A stretch of 64,000 nucleotides of DNA from Ficedula albicollis (taxonomy: Eukaryota; Chordata; Aves; Passeriformes; Muscicapidae), in NCBI RefSeq assembly GCF_000247815.1, contig NC_021686.1, forward strand, positions 12,526,562 to 12,590,561, given 5' to 3'. The translations under genes and the position numbers were made by a program. The notes under the pieces are model-generated. The model ran no database searches. It worked only from the letters and a program-made list of their open reading frames with translations, and was not told the origin of the DNA. Shown here piece by piece: positions 36,341-48,600 of the stretch (the stretch's first letter is position 1; each line of letters begins with the position of its first letter).

Positions 36341-39300
36341 ACAGGGATGTGTTCTCCCTGCCAGGTTAACCACATGGATTTCCTTCTACAAGCAACATCG
36401 TGGAGCAGGGGGAAATGTGGTGCTCTGTGTTATTTAAATGCAGTCTTTCCATCAAGGCATGAAAATCTTCTGCTGCTCTTCTGCCTTCTGTGTGCCTTTT
36501 TGTCAGTGTAGACAACTGGGATTTCTGTTGTTTTCCCTTTTTACAAACACTCTACCCATACTTGCAGTGCTAAATGTCTCCAGGCACACAGGAAAGGTCA
36601 TGCCGTTCTCATGGAGAGCTAAACACTCAGTTTTGCCTGGCATTACGGTATTCTCAATTAAGTGCTACCATTGGTGCTGGTTCTGCTCGCTCTTCTGTAG
36701 GGTTGAGAGGTGCATGCCCAGCCCCAGCTTCCCTTCTCTCATGCTGGAGAAGGCTTTTCAAAGCAGAGACTGGCTGTTCTGTGGGAGCAGAGGGTGCTGT
36801 GCTGGTAAAGAGGACCAGGGGGACTAGCAATCCCCCAGCTCTTCCCAAATCCATTAAGGCCTGCAGCCTCCAACCTTGCCTTCTGTTAGCTTAGTCTCTC
36901 TCTTAAGAAATGGACTTGTTAGAATTGAAATGAACCCAGGCAGGGAAGCTTTTATCCAGGAAATGTCCAGGTCTGTGTTGCAAGGATTTGGAGTCAGTCC
37001 CCAGGGGAATGCTGTAGGCTGTTGTATTTAATGTTTGGAGCAGAAGTAATACAATTTCTGCAAGCAATGCTTTTCTTTTCTATTTCATTATTCTTCCTCC
37101 TCTGCCTCTTTCCATCTGCAGGCTGAGAGGTGGCAGTGACAGCATGGTCACAGATCTCTGTGGATTTGTCCCCAGAGTCAGGGCAGGGTGGGAGGCAGCT
37201 GTGCACAGAGTGAAGGAGCACAGCCAGTAGACATTTGGCAACCTGAACAAATGAAGGAATGAGCATCACTGGGCGGGGACTGGCAATGATGGGGTGTTGA
37301 TGCTCCTGTAGAGCAGCAGCCAGTGCGAGGCAGTTGTCTGAAACCAGCCCAGCAGTGATGAGAACAGTGGCAGAGAGGAGGGAGCATCCTCACCAAGGCC
37401 AGGCACGTGCTCCTTCCCAGCAGATGGCTTTCCATGCACTATTCCTAATTCCAGCAGAAGTTACACCTTCTCTGGATGAGCTCATGCTCCTGCTTGTGTA
37501 CAACAAAATCTCTTTGTGGTGGCTTTGTGCTTTATGGAGAGTCAGTGCACTGGCACACACCCAGAGCAGCCTCTGGCTCCAGTGAGTCTGTAGTGAGCAG
37601 GTTCTCCTGGTGTCAAAGTGTCCCATTCCCTCTAGCTTCTCATCTCACCTATTTGTTCTCTTTGGAGTCCATACAGCCACTTGTTCCTTTTTTCCCTTCA
37701 ATTCCCCATTTTCCATTCAAATAACGGAGCAATCCCATTGCATGTGTTCCATGCATATAGAAAGCTGTATAAAATAGCTTTGTGAGCATGAGTAGTGAGG
37801 AGCAATTGAGTACTTTATCTCTTCAAGCCCATTCTTGTCCATTCAGTACCATTCATCTTCTTTTAGGGTTTTTCTCTTTATCAGCCTGAAGGCTTTTCAA
37901 GGAATGGACTCTGCCATGTTGCCACAAATACCTGTTGTGTTTTGGGCACTAAATAAATAATAAATATTGGGTACTAAATAAATAATAAAAACTGCCTGTA
38001 CTGAAAAGCCATCCTCCAGATTAATGCTGCTGCTGTAACCAAACCAGGCTTTGAGCTGGGGAGAGCAGCAGGTTCTTTGGGTGGTCTGAGCACAGGATGA
38101 GTGGCAGCTCCTGGTCATTAATACAGGACTTTGAGATGAGAGGCTATTCCCCCATGGCCCTTTGGCATGAGGAACTGGTGATAGACTGACAGCAGTAAAA
38201 CATGGCCATTTGAGAGGCTCCTCCAGCATTTTACTGAGATGAGATCTCCAGAAGGGGCTGTTAGAGAGGAAGAAATGATGGAACGGCCAGTTATGTGACC
38301 GCTGTGACTCATTAATATATCAAAATTTATGTCCAGAGTGCCCTCACAGCTGGTCCAAACCAACTCTTAGGGGCTGGTTTATCTCTTCTCCCTGTGCTGC
38401 TATTGCCTAAAGGTCTCAGTGGGAGATGTGCTGACTCTTTTAACAGCCTCCTGTATTTAGTCCAGGATCCAGGAGTTGTTGACACACTGGGGCCTTGGCT
38501 GTGCCACCAGCACAGACTTCGAGTTTGTTCTGCACCTGGGACAGTGTCTGTCTCTTCAGCTGCCTTTCCAAGTGCCACAGCAGCCAGTTACAAACTGTGG
38601 TGACACAGACACATACCTGGGCGCCTCCTGCCTCACTGGGGCTGGGCTTTGGGTTTCTTCTCAGGTTGTCTTTGGGAAATTAGCAGAGCAGCAAGACAGT
38701 TGCTGGGAGGTGATGATGGGAGAGCTCATTTTATTGAATTTCAACCCCTGTACTAATAAATCCCAGCCTCAACTGGTGGGAAAAGTTGTCTTTTGCCAGT
38801 GAGCAGAAGACCACTAGACAGCATTCATTGCCAGAATACAAGTCAATTGAGACCTGACTTTTTCACCCAGAGGTCCTCAGGCCAGACTTTGTCACCCAGA
38901 GTTCTGGCAAGAAGTGACAGAAAATCATTGACACTGAGCAGTAGTTCTTCTCAAGAGGAAGAGTTTTATCTCTTTATCTAGTTCCTATTAAAGAGCAGAT
39001 CCATGAACAACACAGAAACCATCCCAGCTTTGTGTCCTGCTGCCAGCAGCCCAGGATCCACCATGCTAATCTTTGTTCTGAAGAGGAGAGGACTTGAGTC
39101 TTCCCTGTCTAGGGGCCACTGGGGCATGTCACCCCTCAGGATATGGCTGAGCCCAGCTCTCCTGTCTCACCACCCTTCTTCTGGAATGGCTCATTTCATT
39201 CTTGCTGCTTGCCATTAGTTCCTTCCCCCACCTCACTAAATTAACTTCTAATTAAACCATCTGAGTAGATCAGGAAGAAGCAGTGTGTTGGGGTTGGTAC

Positions 39301-40565
39301 TGTTTGTAGGGAGAGAAAACCAGGAATGTGGGGATCCTGCCCCACAGATGAGCTGAGCAGTATTTGAATCCCACAATTTCCTGACTATTGCCTTAGTTTT
39401 GCAGGAGAAGGTACTAAAGACAGTAGAGAAAATAAAGGGCAGGAATTATGTTTCCTTCATTCATCCTCTATTGTCTGCTGACAATTTTTCCTCAATTTTC
39501 CCCCTGCTTTTCTTTACACCAAGATGGCCCCAACCTTTTTTCCCAAGTCTGCCTTGTTCCCACAGATCAGATTGGGATAACAGGGGAATAGTGTGAGCTC
39601 CTTTCAACTCCCTCAGCTTAATTGCTGACTCCCTCCTGTTTTCTCCTTTCCTGTGGCAAGGTGCATCCTCCTCCTCTCCACTTAGACCTCATTCATGGGG
39701 GCACAATGCTGTTTAATGACCCAACACCTCTTGGTCTGTAGTTCCAGTTTTAGATCTGTTAGTGGATTTCTATCCCTGCTTGCCCCCAGATATCCATCAT
39801 GGTGCTCACTGTTCTCCCACCAGGTCTCCTCCATGGCACTGTGCTCCCTCACCACTGCTGTTTAGCACTAACACAAGCATAATGAAACCCCCATCACCAC
39901 TCAATTTAAAGCAAATCAAAATGCATCTGCAGCAGCACTCTGGTTCTCAGAGAGGAGACAATCAATGATGAATGAAGTCAGCCAGTGGTTAGCATAAGTC
40001 AGAATGAGATACTTCTTGAGGAGGAATATTTCTGTGACTGTGAAGCAGGGCGGGGATGGAGGAATGAATCTCGAGGCAGCAGCACAGCTGCTCCCATCTT
40101 CCTTTCCCAGCAAGTGAGTCACAGAAAGATGATGTTGTTTGGAGATCCTACTGGTAGCAAAGCGGTTTTGCCCTGGAATGTTGGTGCTTACAGTGATGCT
40201 CAGAGGGCAGCAAGAAGCACAGCAGGGCTGAGCAGTTGGACAGGAGTGTTGCAAAGGGCTGGAAAGGAGAAGAGGGTTTGGTGTATTTCACATAGGAGCT
40301 GTGCTCAGAACCAAAAATGCTTCATTGAGGGAGCAGAAAAACAGCTCCTGTTCAGAGCAGGATTTGAGAAGAGGGATTGTATGGATGCAGAGCAGAGCAC
40401 CAGCCCTGTGAGTCCTCCCACAGAGAAGATGTGAAGCGAAAGGAGAAAGGGAAAGGAGACAGCACTCTTTGAGGCAGTTTGGCAAAGAAGACAGTGAAGA
40501 GAAGACAACTTGTGTGAGAGAAGTAGGAGGAGAGGGGAGAAGTAGTCCAAGAGTTCCCATTGGCA
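36341..40565. other. Gene-poor stretch, nothing recognised
   Basis: Unique-looking DNA with no recognisable transposon or protein. Small local duplications occur at 37944-37994 and at 38854-38900, where a GACTT..TCACCCAGAG block is repeated about 29 bases apart. Confidence 0.4.
37944..37994. repeat. 25-bp tandem duplication, AT-rich
   Basis: GGGCACTAAATAAATAATAA at 37944 is followed 25 bases later by GGGTACTAAATAAATAATAA. The single C/T difference and the exact period indicate a simple tandem duplication. Confidence 0.85.
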
Positions 40566-40853
40566 TTAGGGGAAGAGATGACTGTGTAGGTCGTTTGCCA
40601 CGCAGGCAGGAGAGAGCAAAGCAGCCTTGAAAGAGAGAAAAGCTGGTACAGGCCCTTCAAAGATGACAGGGGCCGACTTAGCAAGCAGCCTCTTAATGAA
40701 AAAGCAGAGTGCTTCCTTTGGGTCTTCAGCAGAATCTCCTGGCATCTCAGTCTTTGCTTCCCTCTTCTTCTCCTTTTCTGTCTCCTTTGAGGTGGGGTCA
40801 GTGATCTTCAACATGTGCAAATTCAGCTTGAAGTCAGCTTCCAGCATCACCTC
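40566..40853 (-). CDS. Candidate terminal exon, unknown protein
   Basis: On the minus strand the frame starting GAG GTG ATG after an AG is open for 95 codons and stops at TAA (40566-40568). The product is lysine- and glutamate-rich at first (KETEKEKKREAK) and then hydrophobic (ALCFFIKRLLAKS). The start is phase 0, which would fit the phase-0 end of the block at 42402-42628. The acceptor is weak: a pyrimidine tract is present farther out, but TAAAG and TTGATGCAG follow it, and the alternative acceptor after TAAAG gives another phase. No AATAAA is seen close downstream on this strand. Function unknown; it may be a chance frame. Confidence 0.2.
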   Translation of the reverse strand, partial: EVMLEADFKLNLHMLKITDPTSKETEKEKKREAKTEMPGDSAEDPKEALCFFIKRLLAKSAPVIFEGPVPAFLSFKAALLSPACVANDLHSHLFP

Positions 40854-41059
40854 CTGCATCAACCTTTACCAGGACAACAGGAGGCAGGAGAGGTGACATA
40901 AAGATGGCATGGACAGCATAAAGCACATGGGCCTCTATTTTATCAAGACATTATCTTAACCTGTTTTCTCCAAAAATAGGGGAAATCCTTGGTGAGCAGT
41001 CTCTATTTCTTCCACCTCACCTCAAGATCTAAAACCAGTCAGAGGCTAGAGAATTTCCT

Positions 41060-41350
41060 TCTAATTAACTTGACAAAGGCTAGGTTATTAAGCAGCTTGA
41101 TCATAGTCTGGCTTCCTATATGGGAAGGAGATTGTGGCTAGTGAAGAGCTCTTTAATCTATCGGACAAAAACATAACAAGATCATGCTGGAAGTAGAAAC
41201 CAGAAAAGATTAGAAATAAGGAAATGCTTTTGTTACAACAGGGGTAATTAGCCATTGGAACTATTTATCTCAGTACGTAGGGGATTTGCCATCACTTTGA
41301 AGTGTCTAAATGAAGATGGGATATTCTTGTACAAGAAATGTTCTAAGTCA
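41060..41350 (+). mobile_element. Ancient CR1/L3-type LINE 3' region
   Basis: AACATAACAAGATCATGC, GGAAGTAGAAACCAGAAAAG, AGAAATAAGGAAATGC, AGGGGTAATTAGCCATTGG, TAGGGGATTTGCCATCAC and GTCTAAATGAAGATGGG appear in the order of the old amniote CR1/L3 3' consensus (recalled from memory). The divergence is high, so this is an old insertion. Confidence 0.65.
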
Positions 41351-42401
41351 GCTGGTAATTACCAGCCTGATGCAGGAACTGCTTTGCTTAATTCACCAGC
41401 TTGTGCCTTTCATCAGTTTTTAGATTGGCTGATTCTTACGTTTCTTTTGAGTTCCACAGTTTGGGAACCTATGAGAAATCAGGGATAGTGCTGATGAGCA
41501 GAGCACCTGAGGGCACAGACACTGGTACTGGGAAGTAGCAGAATAGTGCAAAAGGCTCTTTCGAAGCAGGAAAGAGAAATCTGTGGCAATATTTACTAAC
41601 AACTTGGTAGTTCTGCTGGACAGAAAATGTGTTCCTGTGTTTCAGCAGGGATCAAGCTGCAAACCCACCTCAGGCTGGTTTTTCCAGAGGCAGCTGGAGA
41701 TGTTGTCACCTCATCATACTCACCATGCCACAGGACTGACAGTGCAGTGGCTTTCTTTGTCCCAGTGCATAGCATGCATCTTTCAAGCAATTCCCAAACA
41801 TAATTTATCCATTCCCTGGCATACCTTTCTGGCTTCTCGTTATCCTTGCTCAATTTATGGGTAAGGACAGTTGGGGTGGGATGCAGATTTCATTCAGACA
41901 ATTAGGGAAAGGAGCTGTCAGAGTTGGGTTTAGTACTCAGAGCTCCAGAGCCACCATCTCATTTTAAAATTACTAATGAAGTGCTAGGAACCATATGTGT
42001 GCTGTTGGCCTGAATTTGATCTTCATTTCTTAAATAAGAATAATAAAAGAGGGAAGGGGCTGGAGGGATGCTGCAGTGCAGAGTGGGCTCCTTTGGGAGC
42101 TGGGTAGGGAGTGCCAAAGGCTTCAGTGCTTGTTTGTGTCTCTGGCAGCCTGACCCTGCCGTGAGGATAATCAAGTTTAAAATTAAATCAAATTTCAAAT
42201 GTTAAACCAGCCAATTAAAAACGCAATCACATCAAAACATGCATTTTAAAAAAAGGTTTTGTTTACTCTGTCATAATTAATTTATTTAGCAAGAAAACTT
42301 TAGTTGGTACAAAATACTTGTTAAATTGGTCATGAGCGCTGAGGGAGCAAATATGCAGTGACACAGAGACACAGCAGGACAACAGCTACCCAAAAACTCA
42401 C

Positions 42402-42628
42402 CTGAAAATCCCTGAAGAACTGGCTGAATGAGTTCTGTGGGGAAGATCTTTTCCTACCACGAACCAAACATGATGTATCTATTTTTTGGACTGCATGACT
42501 GGAGGCATGATTGCTGTTTGTGGCCTGTCCATTAACCTTAAAAGTGTCTTTGATCAAATAACTTACCATCCCTTGCCTTTGATTTCCCTTGATGTCTCCC
42601 TTCAGAAGACTGAATAGCTGGTGAGTTC
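42402..42628 (-). CDS. Candidate internal exon, unknown protein
   Basis: Read on the minus strand, this block ends TTTTCAG followed by GTGAGTTT, a near-perfect splice donor. It can begin after TTCCAAG with two bases that complete a codon (phase 1), giving 75 open codons ending in phase 0. The product contains QLFSLLKGDIKG, a Ser/Asn/His-rich middle and NSFSQFFRDFQ at the end. The frame is open farther upstream as well, so the start is not certain, and the acceptor has a poor pyrimidine tract. Its phases fit the neighbours at 44381-44481 and 40566-40853. Function unknown. Confidence 0.25.
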
Positions 42629-43569
42629 CTTGGAAGTTATGCCTTACCTGTGTGTTTGTAGCATCAGTTGATAGCATGTGAATTATGTTCCTTTGTTTCC
42701 TGCAGCTCAGCATCCCTGAATTTCAGGATCTTTCCTGTATCTTTAGGCAGGTTGGTGTTTATTTCACCTGTAGCCTGTTGCATAGGCTGGCATATTTCAG
42801 AAGAAACTTTTTTTTCTATCTTGACATTCCTCATGAAATGTTGTTGTTTAAACCTTGGTGAACACCTTTCAGTAGTGAGAGTAGGTGGATTTCAGGTGTG
42901 TCTTTCCTTTCACATTCTATCATATGAGCTGAGGGTTGCAAGGTTCCATGTATCAGGATGCTCCTGAAAGCTTCTTGATTCCCACTTGTTTCAACCTCTT
43001 AGTCTGGCTTTGGTTATTTCTTGGTGTTGAGACTCCATTCAAGGAATGACATGTGCAGATTTATAATACTAAGGCAGTGAGGAGGGAGTGACTGCTGAAG
43101 GAACCTCTCAAAACCATGAATTTTACAGTATGGGAGGGCCTGGAGAGGAGGACGGGCACCAGTGGATCAGCATCTGAGAGAGGAAATGCAGAGCCAGGGC
43201 CCCCAAGCTCCAGGTGGGTGACCTGCTTTGCTTTGGCTATGGTTTATGGATCTCATGGATGGCAGTGGCCAGGGAACAGTGGCACTGTCCTGTATGGGCC
43301 TGGGGATGACCCAGTGATGCTGACCTGTGGAACCACTCGTTCACATTTTTTCATTCACGTTATATCTGGATCCAGAGATTTTCAAGAGAGTTTGGAAAGT
43401 GCTGAGGTGAAGTCTTAAGAGATAGAGTTTGCCTTTCATCATCCAGCAGTGGTTAATTTGTGAGGAAAGGAGGAAATTTGACATTCAAAGGCTTGAATTC
43501 CTGATGCTTTTTCCATCCCCCAGCCTTCTTTCTGTTCAGGAGTAGACAGGGGCTGGAAGCAGTCGCTGC

Positions 43570-43745
43570 AAGTTTGCAGTCGCCTGAACTTTTCCTAATT
43601 AATTAATCCCATCTTTATTCACACAGCACTCTCTGCCTCAGACCGTGGGTAATAAACATGGATCAAGCAAGCAGAGATGATAAATTATCTATTTAATAAT
43701 TAACAAATTAGTCCTAACAGATGGAACCAAAACAAATTTGTCTGT
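43570..43745. promoter_or_regulatory. AT-rich candidate noncoding element
   Basis: The block carries CCTAATTAATTAATCCC, AATAAACATGG, TTTAATAATTAACAAATTAG and one retained CpG (GACCGTGG). It has no repeat-family signature or open frame. Clusters of TAAT words like this occur in vertebrate enhancers, but conservation is untested. Confidence 0.22.
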
Positions 43746-44029
43746 ATGTGCACACAGCACACGGCTTGCCTTCCGCTGTTTGTCACACTGGGACACAACC
43801 CAGAGATTTTGGCATTTCTCCACTGATAGTCACCCTGGTCATGAGTTTATCTGTGGGTCTGCTGTGACTTTCTAGATGTGACATTCTCCATGTGGATGAA
43901 TGATGCAAAGCATGATGTCATAGAGGAAGAGCATAATGGAGAAGAGAGGAGGATTCCAGCATTTCAGTGTTGGTTAAGATGCAGGAGCATCCCTGCAGAA
44001 ATATCAGCTGTCCATTGTGATCTGTTATG

Positions 44030-44340
44030 TTGAATTAATAGAAATTATAGTCCCTGTAATTCTTCCTCTTATTATCTAGTAGAGAATAAAAAGTCAATGC
44101 ACTGCTGAGTTAAATAAACATGAGGCACTACAGTCATATGAACATAGTATCCTGTGAGCTAACTGTGCATATATTATTCATCTGCAGTTATTATTCATGA
44201 CCTTTCCCTCACACCGTCATGGCTCCATCATTTGTGAATTTATAACTTCATTAATAATGAGTGTCAATTAATAATGTATTTTTGTTATATTCATTGGGTG
44301 TATTTACAGCATTCATAATGCATTCAAATAACTGATTGGA
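44030..44340. promoter_or_regulatory. AT-rich candidate noncoding element
   Basis: ATTATTCAT appears twice near 44173 and 44194. The ten-base word ATTAATAATG is repeated at 44250 and 44267, 17 bases apart. Other ATTCAT and TAAT words fill the block. It lies about 40 bases downstream, on the minus strand, of the candidate exon ending at 44381, so it would be intronic to that model. Confidence 0.28.
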
Positions 44341-44380
44341 GGTGTAAAAATAAAACCACCGCTCTTCCATGGGTCCTTAC

Positions 44381-44481
44381 CTTTTTGATTTTGAAGAGTC
44401 ACTATTTCTGTGGATAATCCTTCCTGCTCACATTGCTGTGTGGCCATGCTGTGTAATAGCCTGCCATCTGCCACCATCTCT
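44381..44481 (-). CDS. Candidate internal exon, unknown protein
   Basis: On the minus strand the block follows a pyrimidine-containing acceptor (TTCAACCCTTTTAAG) and ends AAAAAG before GTAAGG, a good donor. One base completes the codon begun in the block at 46317-46456, then 33 codons are open and one base is left over (phase 2 in, phase 1 out). The product contains EMVADGRLLHSM and IVTLQNQK. The same frame is open for more than 100 codons around it, so the upstream edge could lie elsewhere. Function not recognised. Confidence 0.28.
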
Positions 44482-46316
44482 CTTAAAAGGGTTGAATCAA
44501 AGCAGGAAACGTCGTTGTTGTGTGAGATTAGAAGAAGATGATCCACAAATTCATCATTATTGAAAGCGACACGGGCATGGTGAGAGCGTGGGAAAGGTTT
44601 GAGGTTCAGCTGTTTCCTTCTCCTCTCCCCCACCAGTTGCATTTGGTTGAAATTGAGGAGCCCATTGAGGTGGAAAGAGGCACCTTGGGTTCAGGCAGGC
44701 TGCAGGAAGCTCTGTGATGGTCCTGGGAGCACGGAGATTTGCAGGGGGTGTTGCTGGGATGTGTACCTAGCACAAACACACCCTAGCAGGTCACACTGTT
44801 GTGCTTTATTTTAATTGAAAGACGCCTACCTCATTTCCTTCCTCATCTGCAGCAGTTTAATCCTCAGGTTTTTTAGAACATGAAAGTTTTCGCAAGCTCT
44901 CCTTTCCTATTTTCTTTTTTTTTTTCCTCACAAAGAAAACTCTAAAATACTTTGGTTTCTCACAGATATCTATTCCCTGTCTCTGCCAGGGAAATGCTGG
45001 GGTGCAGATCATTAGCTGGCTTTGGACAACACAGTCTAAACATTGGAGACTCAGGGACAGATAAGGAGTTAACATAACTAATCCTCTTTCAGTTCCACTT
45101 CTTTCCTCTTCGAGTATGCTGATAATTCTTATTTTATTTTGTCAGTAGTATTTTGAGTTGCATTTCTCAGGTTTTCTTTCAGTGTTCATAGCCCCATGGT
45201 AACACTCAGCCAGTAAATAAAATTCACCTTTTATCTGTTCTCCATTATAGGCATAGGCTGTGTGCTTTTAAACAGCTCCAGGAATTCTGAGTGCAGTGAA
45301 GGTGCCACCTTCAAAGCACATACTTGATATTCAGACAGGACAGGAAAAGCTGCCTCTAGCCCCATGGAATTAGAACCACTTAATAGAAGAGTCAGTTGAA
45401 TATCAGTAAGAATTTGTGTTATTTTCTGTTCTAACTAATAGAATTTTTAAATAAAGCTAAAGCTGATACATCTGGCTGAGTCCCTGCCCTTTGTGAGAGT
45501 TGCAGCTTCACCAAATGACGAAGGGCTGAGCAATGTGAATCCTGGGTAGCCTGTGCAAACAGCTGCAAGGAGGTGTAAAGATGAGGCAGGAGAAGAAAGC
45601 CATGAGCAAGGGACAGCAAGTGAGCTCTTTTGTATCAGTTTTAATCAAAACAGAATGAGGAGAGCTAAAGCATGAAGCAAAGGAGGGATTTTGCTTTGTC
45701 AGCCTAGAGGAGAGAGCTGTTAATTTCTATCATTTTGCATTCCTTTCTAGAGCGCTTGCTAATCCATCTTCTCCAGCCAAACACTTCTCTCTGCCTATCA
45801 TCGTTCATTCTTTTGGATTTAAATTATGAGCCTCTATTAATTGAAGTATCCCTTTTTGCTTCTTGTTTTTGTGTTTGCCTATTGAACCCATTTTGGGCCC
45901 CCAGAAAAAGTTTCATGCTCCACTTAAGCGGCCCAAGTTAGCTGGGAGCCTGTGCAGACACTTTTTCCTTTGGACAGCATTGTCAGAACAAGCCAAGCAG
46001 TGACTGATGCGATCTGCAGTCAGCGAGGGTGTACAGTGGATAAATGTGCCTGACGCTTTGTGATAGAGCTGGTAATTACATCTCACAGTGAGTGGTATTA
46101 ATAGTGAAAGGAGGCTCTGGCAATGCTGCATGAGAATTGGTAACAGGAGAGGCTGTAGGGAGAAGAGGGAGCCATTTATTAACCTGACGAATTACAGAAA
46201 AGTGGACTTTTCCTCAGAATGCAGAGGAACTTTCCTAGCATGATGCCTTTGAGATAACTCAGGGCTGTGGGTGACACTGATGATACTGAAACCTCTTTTC
46301 TTTCTTTTTACCTCAC

Positions 46317-46456
46317 CTCAGACTCTTGATACTTCCATCTTCCTGCTCTTGCTCAAATACTGTGTCACTTGGACTTGCACTGTGTAGAGATGCTGCTTGG
46401 CTAGGAATTTGTGGATCTTGAGGTCTGAATTGAAAAGTTTTAGAAGATTTTTGAAC
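46317..46456 (-). CDS. Candidate internal exon, unknown protein
   Basis: This is the best exon-like block in the window. On the minus strand it is preceded by CACCTTTTCTTCTACAG, a strong pyrimidine-rich acceptor, and followed by GTGAGG after GAG. From the first base 46 codons are open and two bases remain (phase 0 in, phase 2 out). The product is Ser/Gln-rich and probably disordered (KSSKTFQFRPQDPQIPSQ, then SPSDTVFEQEQEDGSIKSL). Phase 2 matches the next block at 44381-44481, where the split codon gives Arg. No family is recognised, and a chance match cannot be excluded. Confidence 0.3.
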
Positions 46457-47839
46457 CTGTAGAAGAAAAGGTGATGAACTCTGAAGAGTCAGCTGTTAGG
46501 TCAGATGATTATGAGGCATGGGGGACATATGTCTTGCAAAAGAAGATTCTCCATCAACACGGTGTTGGGGAAAGATCTCTGCCTGGGAAGGAGAAATGCC
46601 CATGCTGGGAGACTCCCCGAGAAGCAACAGGAGCTGTCGTACCTCAGTCTTCCCTGGGCAATTTTACAATTACATTTTCCACATAAAATGTCTTTGAGGG
46701 AGAAAAGTAGTCTCTCCCAAGCGTTCAGTTTATGAAATGTGGATCCTCCTGCTCCTCCCTGCTCACTCCTCACATTGCAGCCACTCTCCTGATTCTCCTG
46801 AGTTCTGCCAGCAGTTGCCACGTGCCCAGTGCTGGTCCAGGCTGTTTCCCTTCCATGCCAGCAGCCATGGGAGAGGGATGGTGCCAGCCCAGCCAGTCCA
46901 TCAGTGCTCAGGAGGGATCTGGTGCCTTCCAGCCAAGGTGTAGCCGCCGGCCCAGCCGGTGCACGAGGCCCTGGCTGCTGGGCTGTGCCTCTCTCTCCTG
47001 GGGTTCCTAAAAGGAAAAACTTGCCAGCTCTGGGAAGGAGGACAGCACAACGATGGGAACAAGCCTGAGCTGGAGAGAATTGCCGGGATTTTAAGGTACT
47101 TGAAGTGCTCCAGAACCAGAATGATTTAATGGTGTGATTACTTCTTAATGCAACACGCAGAAGGTTTTTTATTAGATTTCCCCCTGCCCCATTCATTCCT
47201 TCTAAGTGCTGTGGAAACAGGCAGCTTGAAATAAACACCTGGGGCTGTTATACTATATCACTCAGTTTAATTAACTTTTAAATCATATGATGTCACCTGG
47301 ATATCTTTCTAAATTCTGCAAGCCCCTGAGACAGCAATAGCTGCAGTTCTGTTCATTCCCACCTTTGGTAAAATCACCTTCTGGAGGCTGCAGGGTTCCC
47401 CTCTGCCCTTTCCTTCCTTACAGATGTTCTCTCCTTCAGAGAGCATAGGCTGGAGCCAAGTGACTTGTAGCTTAAAAGCTTGAAAATATGTGCTGTTGAG
47501 TTAATGTTGGGTGGTATCTTCATGAGTTTGGGTCCGTGAAGCAGCTCTCTGGTGTCCAGGATAACTTTACACTGATGGTTTCACAGGCCTTGTATCCACA
47601 CAGCAGTTCAAGCTCTTGGCCCTGTGATGGTCTTACCCAGCAAGTGACAGACAGGGGAATGCATTAGGGAGAGACAGAATGTGTCCCATGGTGCTTAAAG
47701 CTGCTTGGCTTGGAAAGTCTTATATTATTAACCTTTGCTCTTTTTTGATACAAGTTGCCTTTGCACTGGTGGTTCTCCTACCCTAAGAAGGTGCCAGCTG
47801 TGCATTTTTCTAGTGTCAGACCCATCAAATGCTTATGAT

Positions 47840-48600
47840 TCCATCCATCCATCCATCCATCCATCCATCCATCCATCCATCCATCCATCCATCCATCCAT
47901 CCATCCATCCATCCATCCATCCATCCATCCATCCATCCATCCATCCATCCATCCATCCATCCATCCATCCATCCATCCATCCATCCATCCATCCATCCAT
48001 CCATCCATCCATCCATCCATCCATCCATCCATCCATCCATCCATCCATCCATCCATCCATCCATCCATCCATCCATCCATCCATCCATCCATCCATCCAT
48101 CCATCCATCCATCCATCCATCCATCCATCCATCCATCCATCCATCCATCCATCCATCCATCCATCCATCCATCCATCCATCCATCCATCCATCCATCCAT
48201 CCATCCATCCATCCATCCATCCATCCATCCATCCATCCATCCATCCATCCATCCATCCATCCATCCATCCATCCATCCATCCATCCATCCATCCATCCAT
48301 CCATCCATCCATCCATCCATCCATCCATCCATCCATCCATCCATCCATCCATCCATCCATCCATCCATCCATCCATCCATCCATCCATCCATCCATCCAT
48401 CCATCCATCCATCCATCCATCCATCCATCCATCCATCCATCCATCCATCCATCCATCCATCCATCCATCCATCCATCCATCCATCCATCCATCCATCCAT
48501 CCATCCATCCATCCATCCATCCATCCATCCATCCATCCATCCATCCATCCATCCATCCATCCATCCATCCATCCATCCATCCATCCATCCACCCATCCAT
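47840..48600. repeat. Very long (ATCC)n microsatellite
   Basis: The tetranucleotide CCAT repeats about 187 times with no visible change from 47840 to about 48590. A single altered unit (ACCC) at 48591 comes before the end. Read in frame this gives Ser-Ile-His-Pro repeats on the plus strand and Met-Asp-Gly-Trp repeats on the minus strand. These account for open frames of about 270-300 codons and are not genes. Confidence 0.99.

Noticed and set aside
46501..47238. Minus-strand open frame of 245 codons
   Set aside because: No recognisable domain, no ATG at its start (opens with a non-ATG codon), and a GC-rich local composition that makes stops rare. It overlaps no splice-consistent structure.
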